Below, in pieces: positions 34,679-42,370 of a stretch of 64,000 bases of DNA. The translations under genes were made by a program, and so were the position numbers. The DNA lies in the NCBI RefSeq assembly GCF_031626875.1, contig NZ_JANDMF010000013.1, positions 1 to 64,000 on the forward strand. The letters are read 5' to 3'. Position 1 is the first letter of the stretch. Every line of letters starts with the position of its first letter. The stretch comes from Clostridium sp031626875. GTDB taxonomy: Bacteria; Bacillota; Clostridia; Clostridiales; Clostridiaceae. The notes beneath the pieces were generated by a model. The model did not search any database. It was not told the origin of the DNA and saw only the letters and a program-made list of their open reading frames with translations.

Positions 34679-35227
34679 TTATTTTATTATGGAAAACATA
34701 TTTAAATCCTGATGCTTGTCTCTAAAATATGCATATTTTCTTAAGAGTCCTTCATAAGTAAAATTCATCTTTTTAAGCATTTTTTCTGATTTTTTATTTT
34801 CTGGATATACAATAGCTTCTATTCTTTCTAAATTCATTTCATTAAATCCATATTTAATTATAGCTTGAATTGCTTCTTTTCCATATCCCAATCCCCAGAA
34901 TTCTCTATTAAGCTCATATCCTATTTCAGCTCTAAAATGTCTTCTATTCCAACTGTGAAACCCACAAGTCCCAATAATTCTATTGCAATTTTTTATTTCA
35001 ATCCCCCACCTAATAGCATTACCTATTTCATAAGAAATTTTAAATTTTTCAATTAATTTTTCTGCTTGTGAAATTTGTTTCATAGGATGCATACCATAGT
35101 ATTTTGTCACTTCTTCTAATGAAAGTATCGAAAATACATCTCTTGAATCTTTTTTTGTTAACTCTCTAAGTTTTAATCTTTCTGTTTCAATAACAGGGAA
35201 TTTTTCAAATCTATTTTCACTATTCAT
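34679..35227 (-). CDS. GNAT acetyltransferase, RimJ/RimL type
   Basis: This is a 182-residue acetyltransferase of the ribosomal-protein-alanine acetyltransferase-like class. The N-terminus ETERLKLRELTKKD is the typical opening. The acetyl-CoA site is seen as ELNREFWGLGYGKEAIQAII, and IVYPENKKSEKMLKKMNF is the typical C-terminal helix. It may act on a protein N-terminus, an antibiotic or a metabolite. It stands alone with an AAGGAGAAG site before its ATG. Confidence 0.88.
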   Translation of the reverse strand: MNSENRFEKFPVIETERLKLRELTKKDSRDVFSILSLEEVTKYYGMHPMKQISQAEKLIEKFKISYEIGNAIRWGIEIKNCNRIIGTCGFHSWNRRHFRAEIGYELNREFWGLGYGKEAIQAIIKYGFNEMNLERIEAIVYPENKKSEKMLKKMNFTYEGLLRKYAYFRDKHQDLNMFSIIK

Positions 35228-35319
35228 ACTCTACTTCTCCTTACTACAGAAGTTTTATTTCAAAATTAATTTTACCATATATTTCATTTAAAATAATATT
35301 TTTCATGTTATTAAAAAAA

Positions 35320-35358
35320 ATATAACCTTCAAAACTATTTTTAATAAGAAGGTTATAT
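35320..35358 (-). terminator. Terminator after DUF1062 gene
   Basis: A perfect 11-bp stem (ATATAACCTTC with GAAGGTTATAT) is followed by eight T on the minus strand. Confidence 0.85.
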
Positions 35359-35374
35359 CCATATTTTATTCATT

Positions 35375-35959
35375 CTATATAATTTTTAAATGCAGCTCCA
35401 TTCCATTTCTTATTCTAGCATCCAATGTATTTTTATTATTTTTAATAAAAATTTGCCCTTTTTTATGCATATTTTTTATTTTACTTCTTGATATTCCAAA
35501 TTTATCACTTATAAACTTGTCAATTCTCATTTCTATTGGATAATTACTAATAACTTCAATAACCAACATATTTTCCTCTATATAGAACTTTTCTAATTTT
35601 TTTATTATCATTTTATAATTTATATTTTTTAAGCAATAATCAGCTTTATTGGCATTATATATACTTATATCAAAAGCATATTTTCTTACTAATTCTTTAC
35701 TATTGGAAATAAATTTTTCATACTCATATTTATTAATTTCATGAGGTTTTATTCTCTCATATATTGTCATATTCCATATTGATTTGCATTTTTCACACTG
35801 GTAAATCATCCAAACATCAATGTTATTTTTATTTGCATTAACTCTAAATTTTTCACTATTTATATAGTAAGTTTTTTTATTGCATTTAGGACAACCTCTT
35901 TCTACTTTTGGTAAATTTTCAGGAATAAGTTCCCATTGATACTTATTTAAATAGCTCAT
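35375..35959 (-). CDS. DUF1062 family protein with zinc ribbon
   Basis: This 194-residue protein has an N-terminal four-Cys zinc ribbon (CPKC at about 23-26 and CEKC at about 55-58). The C-terminal part (IDKFISDKFGISRSKIKNMHKKGQIFI) looks like an S4-type RNA-binding fold. The architecture fits DUF1062, of unknown function; an RNA- or ribosome-related role is an inference from the S4-like segment. It is a single gene with an AGGAGG site and its own terminator. Confidence 0.75.
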   Translation of the reverse strand: MSYLNKYQWELIPENLPKVERGCPKCNKKTYYINSEKFRVNANKNNIDVWMIYQCEKCKSIWNMTIYERIKPHEINKYEYEKFISNSKELVRKYAFDISIYNANKADYCLKNINYKMIIKKLEKFYIEENMLVIEVISNYPIEMRIDKFISDKFGISRSKIKNMHKKGQIFIKNNKNTLDARIRNGMELHLKII

Positions 35960-36176
35960 TGTGCTCCTCCTAGTATTAATTTTAGGATTTACAAAGGCTA
36001 TTTCATCATTTTATTAATAATGCATAGCCCTTGCTAAGCATTAAAAAAATCTTTTGCCATAAAACTTTCCTCCTATCATCTTTATATAAATATTTTATCA
36101 ACTACACTTATTTAACAAAACCTAATACTTATTTAGTAAGCAAAAATGAGCCAGTCCATTAAAAAGGCTAGTTTCA

Positions 36177-37367
36177 TTAATGAGATTTACTGAGTATTTT
36201 CTCAACTTCCTTTACTACTAACTCTGGCCCACCTGCATTTATAAAAGATTCTTGAATTTTTTTTACTCCTTTTTTAAATTCCTCACTTCCCATAACTAAT
36301 TCTGCTTCACGTCTTAAATTTTCTACAGTTACCTGGTCTTTCTTTAAAACCTTACCAGCTCCGAGCTCTTGTAATCTATAAGAATTAAAAAATTGATCTG
36401 CTCCAAGAGGTACTAAAATCATAGGTACACCAAGATACATCCCATCTGAAACGCTCCCCATACCTCCATGCGCTATAAATAAATCTGCATGCTTTAAAAC
36501 TTCTGCTTGAGGTACAAAGTCACGAACAATAAAATTTTTAGGTATATCTCCAATTTCCTTAAGTCTTTCTTTATTCCCTGTTGACATTACAACAAGATAT
36601 TCACTTTCACTAAAGGCTTCTATAACATTTTTAAAAAAATCTATCCAGCTATTAAAAACCGTACCAAGGGTGGCATAAATAATTTTTCTCTCTGAATTCA
36701 CTAATTTATCCCAAGGGAATGAATTGTCTTTAACTGAAATGGTTGGAGTTGGACCAATAAATAGACATTTATTATCAAATATTTCTCCAAAAGGTTGGAA
36801 GTATCTACTTGTAAAAACAACATTTAAAGTAGATGATTGTGGACTAAACATATTTAATATATCATCAATTCTAACAGCAAATATATTAGATATTATAATT
36901 TTTGAAACTAACTTTCTAATTTTAGGATGGAGCATAATAAAGTTAAGTTTTTCTGAAATTCCTTTTGACTTTTTAAAAATATGCTTTATGGTCTCCTCAT
37001 TTTGCAGAAATACTGCAGAACAAAGGATAATTGGCTTTTTGATATCTTTTTCTAAACTTTTTATAGATGGGTTCATCCCTCCCACAAATACAACATCATA
37101 TTGTGGTGCTAATTCTTTTATTTTCATATTCATCTCTTTAAACAATCTACGTATAAACTTAAAAAATTTTAATTTTTCTTTAGGATCAATGTTAACTTTC
37201 TTATAACATGGAATTAAGGTAGCTCCACAAAATTCAACTTTTTTGCGAAACTCTTCTGAAACTACATAATCTACAGAGTGACCAGCTTTTACAAGTGTTG
37301 AAACTAAGGACAAAGTTGGATTAACATGTCCATGTGCTGGTACATTGACAAATAAGATTTTTGCCAT
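36177..37367 (-). CDS. MGT-family UDP-sugar glycosyltransferase (GT1)
   Basis: This macrolide-type glycosyltransferase has 396 residues and a GT-B fold. The N-terminal VPAHGHVNPTLSLV contains the catalytic His, and the C-terminal donor-binding motif is seen as FIAHGGMGSVSDGMYLGVP followed by PLGADQF. Family members glycosylate macrolides, flavonoids or lipids; in soil clostridia it may detoxify an antibiotic or plant phenolic, which is an inference. It stands alone, with AAGGAGG before its ATG. Confidence 0.9.
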   Translation of the reverse strand: MAKILFVNVPAHGHVNPTLSLVSTLVKAGHSVDYVVSEEFRKKVEFCGATLIPCYKKVNIDPKEKLKFFKFIRRLFKEMNMKIKELAPQYDVVFVGGMNPSIKSLEKDIKKPIILCSAVFLQNEETIKHIFKKSKGISEKLNFIMLHPKIRKLVSKIIISNIFAVRIDDILNMFSPQSSTLNVVFTSRYFQPFGEIFDNKCLFIGPTPTISVKDNSFPWDKLVNSERKIIYATLGTVFNSWIDFFKNVIEAFSESEYLVVMSTGNKERLKEIGDIPKNFIVRDFVPQAEVLKHADLFIAHGGMGSVSDGMYLGVPMILVPLGADQFFNSYRLQELGAGKVLKKDQVTVENLRREAELVMGSEEFKKGVKKIQESFINAGGPELVVKEVEKILSKSH

Positions 37368-37677
37368 TATAAAATCCTCCTTAATATGAAAAGATAATCT
37401 TAAACTTTATATATTTATTATACTACCTGAAAACTACCATTCAATAAACATATTCCAATATTTTGTTCATTTTTAGAAATAAACTCCAAAGAAGGAGAAA
37501 AAATTTCCTATAGTTTATATATACATATCACTTTTTTGGATTCATTTTTTACTTAAATATGTTACAATTGTTTTGTATTGAAAATGACGAAAATCCATAT
37601 GAATTAACTAAGGAATAATAAGATATCCTTAATTTAATTATCTATCTTCAATGGACATAAAGGAGAATTTTTGATTT
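37368..37677. other. Divergent intergenic region, no gene
   Basis: This AT-rich sequence holds the promoters of the minus-strand glycosyltransferase and the plus-strand DUF2225 gene. A TTGTTTTGTATTG stretch near 37569 may include a -35 for the latter. Nothing else was recognised. Confidence 0.35.
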
Positions 37678-38592
37678 ATGGATAAAAACACAGATATTTT
37701 TTCTGGCTTAGAGAAGTTAGGCTTTGAAAATGTAAAAAACATTAACTTATATGAAAAAAAAGATGCTAAAACAAATGATAAGCACATAGATAAAAAAGAT
37801 ACTGAGAAAATTGATGAAACTTTATATTTATATGATAAAAAGGTAGTTTGTCCGGTATGCACAAATGAATTTACAGTTCGTACAGTAAAAACAGATGGCT
37901 ATAGAATGAAAGGAAAAACCAGTGACTTTTATGTAGATTATAGCCTTATAAATCCATACTTTTATGATGTATGGTTATGTAATGTATGTGGTTATGCTTC
38001 TATGAAAGCTGATTTTAGTAAATTAAGAAGTTTTGAAAGAGAAAGTGTGTTAAAAAACATAACCCCTCGTTGGCATGGACGAAAATATCCAGAAGTTTAT
38101 GATATAAATATTGCAATAGAAAGATATAAACTATCCTTGCTTAACTTTTCAGTGATAGGCTCAAAATCTAGCAAAAAAGCTATGAACTGTTTAAAGTTAG
38201 CATGGTTATATAGAGAACTAGGCGATGAACAAAATGAAAAAACATTTAGAGAACAATCATTAATAGGTTTTAAAGATGCTTACTTTAATGAAGATTTCCC
38301 TATATATGGAATGAATAGGTTTAAAGTTCTCTATTTAATAGGTGAACTAAATAGGCATTTAGGGAACTATGAAGAAGCTTTACGGTACTTAAGTGATGTA
38401 ATAACTTCTCCTAGTGTCGATAGAAAGTTAAAAGACCTAGCTATAGACCAAAAGGATCTGATACGCGAAACTCTAAAAAAAATAGAAGAAGAAAATAATG
38501 AAAATCTCAAAGAAGAAAGTGAAGAAGACGAAATTATAGACGACAAAAAAGAAAATTTATTTTCAAGATTTTTTAAATCTAAAAAGACTTAA
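37678..38592 (+). CDS. DUF2225 family protein with zinc knuckles and TPR-like helices
   Basis: This 304-residue protein has two zinc-binding Cys pairs (CPVC near 58 and CNVCGYA near 101) around the conserved DUF2225 core (VRTVKTDGYRMKGKTSDF, NPYFYDVWLC). Helical TPR-like repeats (about 140-270) and a highly acidic/Lys-rich tail follow. The function is unknown; the family is widespread in clostridia and bacilli. It is monocistronic and followed by two consecutive hairpins. Confidence 0.82.
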   Translation: MDKNTDIFSGLEKLGFENVKNINLYEKKDAKTNDKHIDKKDTEKIDETLYLYDKKVVCPVCTNEFTVRTVKTDGYRMKGKTSDFYVDYSLINPYFYDVWLCNVCGYASMKADFSKLRSFERESVLKNITPRWHGRKYPEVYDINIAIERYKLSLLNFSVIGSKSSKKAMNCLKLAWLYRELGDEQNEKTFREQSLIGFKDAYFNEDFPIYGMNRFKVLYLIGELNRHLGNYEEALRYLSDVITSPSVDRKLKDLAIDQKDLIRETLKKIEEENNENLKEESEEDEIIDDKKENLFSRFFKSKKT

Positions 38593-38631
38593 ATCAGCAA
38601 TATCTAAATTTAATAAAATAACAACTAAAAA

Positions 38632-38668
38632 TTTTGCATTACATTTAATAATAATATGTAATGCAAAA
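38632..38668 (+). other. First of two tandem hairpins after DUF2225 gene
   Basis: A perfect 13-bp stem (TTTTGCATTACAT with ATGTAATGCAAAA) encloses an 11-nt loop. Its 3' arm abuts the next hairpin. Confidence 0.7.
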
Positions 38669-38699
38669 GAAGCACTAACTAAAGTAGTATGGTGCTTCT
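38668..38699. terminator. Second hairpin, converging-gene terminator
   Basis: An 8-bp stem (AGAAGCAC with GTGCTTCT) and a 16-nt loop lie between the DUF2225 gene and the convergent pentapeptide-repeat gene. Confidence 0.65.
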
Positions 38700-38705
38700 A
38701 AGATT

Positions 38706-39569
38706 TTATTTATCCCAATCTGTAGGTCTACTTAGCTCTTTTGGAAGTTTAGTATTAGAGTCTCCCTTAGTTGAGTTAATTTGATTTTGTGTAATAAATA
38801 TACTTCTACTAAGGTTTGCTCCTCTAAAGTCTGCATCCCTAAGATCTGCCCCAATAAAATCTGCACCACTTAAGTCATTCCCTCTTAAATCTGCTGCCAT
38901 AAGAAGGGAACCTCTTAAATCAGCTCCTCTAAGATTTATTTTTCTAAGATCTTTACCAATAAGATCTAACCTACCAGCAATCGTCTTTCTATGTTTTAAA
39001 GTATTTCTCTGTCCATTATAAACCTTACTTCTAACAAACTCACTGGCTTTTTTAAGAAAAGGATTAACTTTATCTCTATATAATTCTATATCTAAATTAA
39101 TAATCTTATTAGATTTTAAGTATGTAATACTTTCCATTTCTCTTATTAATTTCATAAGCTTTTCCTTTGTAGAATCATTTTTCTCAATGATAAAAGCTTG
39201 TGATAAATACCATATCATCTCATGAATTTGTCTAACAATCAAAAATACTTGAAACATTTCTTTTGATAATTCAGGATTTTGTCTCCAATTTTGTCCATTA
39301 TATATAACTTGAGCAACTTTTTGCCCTGCTCCAAAACAATCATAAGCTGTACACCCTTTAAGTCCCTTTTCACTAAGATTTTTATGAATTGTACAACTAA
39401 AATCTGGCTCTAAATTTATACAAGGATTTCCTGCTGCTTTATCTGTTGGAAATCCTTCAGAAGCTGAAAAATATAATGCAACACAACAAAAACCAAAGCA
39501 TTTTTGACAATTAATTTTTAGACAATCATATATTTTGCTATACAAATTTTCTTCATTTTTATATATCAT
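38706..39569 (-). CDS. Cys-rich N-terminus plus pentapeptide-repeat protein
   Basis: This 287-residue protein has an N-terminal domain with a Cys cluster (C16, C21, C24, C28, C29, then C49, C59, C73, C78). That layout resembles YkgJ-type zinc or iron-sulfur Cys-rich proteins. A helical middle follows. Residues about 195-260 are an A(D/N)LxG-type pentapeptide-repeat right-handed beta-helix (LRGADLRGSLLMAADLRGND). Pentapeptide proteins can mimic DNA and bind gyrase, but the function here is unknown. It is a single gene. Confidence 0.8.
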   Translation of the reverse strand: MIYKNEENLYSKIYDCLKINCQKCFGFCCVALYFSASEGFPTDKAAGNPCINLEPDFSCTIHKNLSEKGLKGCTAYDCFGAGQKVAQVIYNGQNWRQNPELSKEMFQVFLIVRQIHEMIWYLSQAFIIEKNDSTKEKLMKLIREMESITYLKSNKIINLDIELYRDKVNPFLKKASEFVRSKVYNGQRNTLKHRKTIAGRLDLIGKDLRKINLRGADLRGSLLMAADLRGNDLSGADFIGADLRDADFRGANLSRSIFITQNQINSTKGDSNTKLPKELSRPTDWDK

Positions 39570-39663
39570 ATTGTTTACCTCATTTTTTATTTAAAATAAC
39601 TGCAACTTAATATAGTATATAACTTATTAATGCCAATTTTCAACTTAATAATATTTTTTTGTT

Positions 39664-40335
39664 TTACGTAAAAAACTTTACAAACCCTAAAGACATAACT
39701 ATTAAATCATCTAATCCTCTTATTATTGTTGTTAAACCATAATCTCCTTTAATTAACTTCTTTATTTTATTAACTATTATATCGGCTTCATCTTTTCCAA
39801 AATAACTTTTTAACAATCCTGTTCTATTAAGAAGAATAGATAAAATACAGCACTCTTCATCATCACTCTTATCATATAAAAACGTCTCCCTAATATACTT
39901 AATAATTTCATTAACTGTTTCTTTATTTACAACATAACTTGTTTTTTCTTTTCCAAATAATTTATTTTTTTTGGTTTCACTCAGTACTCCAGACTTTACC
40001 ATTGAATGTGTTAATCCTTGTACATAATTTTCTGAGTACCTCCTATTGGATTCCATATTAAATAACTTTATTACATCATATAAAGTTTTCTCATGACAAT
40101 CTAATATTACATTATAAATTTCACTTAAATAATTTAATTTATCAGGCAACTTTTTTTGTATTGAAAATGTTATATTATTTTTACTATACTCTACTTTTAA
40201 TACTTTATTTTTCTCCAATTCAAATAATCCAGCTGCAATTGTAGCTACTAAAAAATCTCTTACTAAAAATGAATTAATATTAAATCGTTTATTCATTACA
40301 AGCAAAGCATATTGCTTTGTTACAGATTTATTCAT
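39664..40335 (-). CDS. GPP34/GOLPH3-like protein (tentative)
   Basis: This 223-residue soluble, helical protein has the following order: FLVATIAAGLFELEKNKVL, a short beta hairpin, MVKSGVLSETKKNKLFGKEKTSY, then paired helices ending GLLKSYFGKDEADIIVNKIKKL. This order recalls bacterial GPP34 (GOLPH3-fold) proteins, whose eukaryotic relatives bind phosphoinositide. The similarity is by eye and weak. There is no signal peptide. An AAGGGG site precedes the ATG. Confidence 0.5.
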   Translation of the reverse strand: MNKSVTKQYALLVMNKRFNINSFLVRDFLVATIAAGLFELEKNKVLKVEYSKNNITFSIQKKLPDKLNYLSEIYNVILDCHEKTLYDVIKLFNMESNRRYSENYVQGLTHSMVKSGVLSETKKNKLFGKEKTSYVVNKETVNEIIKYIRETFLYDKSDDEECCILSILLNRTGLLKSYFGKDEADIIVNKIKKLIKGDYGLTTIIRGLDDLIVMSLGFVKFFT

Positions 40336-40463
40336 ATTATAGCCCCTTAATTATCCTTTTTTTATATTATATAGTATTTTATTTATCCTATTCTAGTGTT
40401 AAAAAAGATTTTTTTCATTAGCTTTAATTCATAATACTTTGTTGAATTAGAATATTTGCAAAA

Positions 40464-40492
40464 AACCTCGACAATTAAATCCAGTCGAGGTT
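40464..40492 (-). terminator. Terminator after clostripain gene
   Basis: A perfect 9-bp GC-containing stem (AACCTCGAC with GTCGAGGTT) and an 11-nt loop are followed by a T-run on the minus strand. Confidence 0.85.
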
Positions 40493-40507
40493 AAAAATTT
40501 TATATAA

Positions 40508-42070
40508 CTACCATTGATACCAGTTAACTCCACCACTAGTATCGTTTGACCTATCAAACCATGAGTCAAGAAGCTCAAACCAGTTTCCAACATCATTGGT
40601 CTTAGGTGTTTCTCCATCAATACACCAACTTAACTTACCATATAATAAATCTGTATCAATTGCACCAGTGTCTACTGAATTGTACCATCTTTGTGCTTGC
40701 CATCCTGTATAGCTTGTCCCAGAATAAGAATCTCTATAAGTTTTACTTCCATCTGGTAAGAAAATGCTTAAACCACTTTTTCCTTCAGTAAAGCCTTTAA
40801 ACTGTGATCCACCATATGAATAAAGGTTCATATCATCTACACTTGTCATAACTTCAGTGGCTAAACTTTTAACATTAGTACTAAAAGCAGAGCTTGTACT
40901 TATTTGTTTGCATAAATCATATAAATCAAAATAAGGATAATCTAACCACTCACTTTGATCTGTCTCATTAAAGTAGTGTATTAAAGATGTATTTCTTCCA
41001 GTACCTCTAAGTTTTTCTACAGCTGCTTTATCATTTTCACTCCATAAAGCTCTAGCTAGTTTATCTACAGAATTTTTTACATTTGAAATTTGGGCAAGAT
41101 CAAAACAACTTAATACTTGAGTAGTATCTCCGGCAGCATTAACTGAATCTCTTTGAGCTTCAACCATTACTGCTCCAAGTTGATCAGCTGTAACTGTTGA
41201 TGGATCATAATATAACTCTTTTCCACCTAAAGTTGAATCAGCTTGTCCATTATTTCCTCCACCTGATTTAATTCTGCTAAATATTTTTTTATAGTCATAA
41301 CCATCGCCCCAGACTACAGGTGCTGATGCTACCATAACTCCTGCTTGAAAGCTTCCATTGCCTGGTCTATATTGGTATGCAACTTCCGCTGTTCCCATTA
41401 GACAAGCATCATATGCTAATAAATCTACAGATTCAGCACTAGTTAACGAGTCTGTAACTTCTGCTGTATATAAACAATCTCCATTGTTTGTATCATCCCA
41501 ACAAACTGCTTTTGGATTTTTTACTTTTTTGACAAGTTCATTTTCTCTTGCTCCACCACCATGATTTGAAACGATAAGAGCATATTCATCTGCTGGATAA
41601 TTAGATTTACAAGAATCTATAAATTTCTTCAATGTATCTCCATCACCCATATTTGCTTCATAATTACTAGTTGTGGTTATCTCAGGAAATTCATTCCCTC
41701 CACTTATTCTTATAGCTTTTCCACTACCAATTTTATACATTCTAGTGTCCGTGAAATTCTGCCCAAGTACACTTCTATTAGTAGAATACCCTGAAGTTCT
41801 ATCTACTAAAACAATCAAATTTAAATTTGGATTATCTACATACCCATCTTTCATTTGTTGAATATCTCCTAATAGATAATCTTCAAGATTATTATCTGCA
41901 TCACAATATACCATAACTGTTAGCTTCTTTCCTGTACTTTTTGAGTTTTGCATTGCAGAACTAATTGTATTACTTGGATTAATAGTAACAGCTTTGGCTG
42001 GTATAACCCCTAGTAAAGTAGTTGCTAAAAATGCAACTGATGTAAGTAAAGTAATTTTCTTTTTAATCAT
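40508..42070 (-). CDS. Secreted clostripain-family cysteine protease (C11)
   Basis: This extracellular Arg-specific-type protease has 520 residues, close to clostripain. A signal peptide ends near AKA (26). The caspase-like fold supplies His170 in SNHGGG and Cys223 in YDACLMG. The basic stretch between them (ARENELVKKVKNPK, about 174-187) corresponds to the linker removed during autoprocessing into heavy and light chains. The C-terminal half is typical of the family. Specificity for Arg is inferred from the family. It is a single gene with GGGGAG before ATG. Confidence 0.93.
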   Translation of the reverse strand: MIKKKITLLTSVAFLATTLLGVIPAKAVTINPSNTISSAMQNSKSTGKKLTVMVYCDADNNLEDYLLGDIQQMKDGYVDNPNLNLIVLVDRTSGYSTNRSVLGQNFTDTRMYKIGSGKAIRISGGNEFPEITTTSNYEANMGDGDTLKKFIDSCKSNYPADEYALIVSNHGGGARENELVKKVKNPKAVCWDDTNNGDCLYTAEVTDSLTSAESVDLLAYDACLMGTAEVAYQYRPGNGSFQAGVMVASAPVVWGDGYDYKKIFSRIKSGGGNNGQADSTLGGKELYYDPSTVTADQLGAVMVEAQRDSVNAAGDTTQVLSCFDLAQISNVKNSVDKLARALWSENDKAAVEKLRGTGRNTSLIHYFNETDQSEWLDYPYFDLYDLCKQISTSSAFSTNVKSLATEVMTSVDDMNLYSYGGSQFKGFTEGKSGLSIFLPDGSKTYRDSYSGTSYTGWQAQRWYNSVDTGAIDTDLLYGKLSWCIDGETPKTNDVGNWFELLDSWFDRSNDTSGGVNWYQW

Positions 42071-42110
42071 TATTCCATCTCCCCATATTAAAATAATAAG
42101 ATATAATTTC

Positions 42111-42136
42111 TAAAAGCCTATTCTATAGGCTTTTTT
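42111..42136 (-). terminator. Short GC-containing hairpin upstream of clostripain
   Basis: AAAAGCCTAT and ATAGGCTTTT form a 10-bp stem with a 3-nt loop. It lies about 225 bp downstream of the HEAT-GT2 gene and may be a backup terminator. Confidence 0.55.
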
Positions 42137-42330
42137 AACAAAATCAAAACAAATTAACCTTTTTTGTTATTTTTTGTTATGGTTTTTATTATATTTCATA
42201 TTTTTATATAGGTAAAGATTTTTTTAATGTTTTTATATTTTTTTCACTCTTTTCTTATAATAATGGCACTATAATGCTTTAAACTTAATTAAATTAGCTA
42301 AAATTCTATTAAACTTTAAAAAAGTTAACT

Positions 42331-42370
42331 GGAAAGGTAATATCCAATTTAAAATGTTTATTACCTTTCC
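42331..42370 (-). terminator. Terminator overlapping the end of the HEAT-GT2 gene
   Basis: GGAAAGGTAATA pairs with TATTACCTTTCC-type sequence; one arm contains the last codons and stop of the glycosyltransferase gene. A T-run follows shortly on the minus strand. Confidence 0.7.

Noticed and set aside
36140..36180. Hairpin after the MGT glycosyltransferase gene
   Set aside because: Only a bulged 4-plus-4 pairing could be made, too weak to call a terminator.
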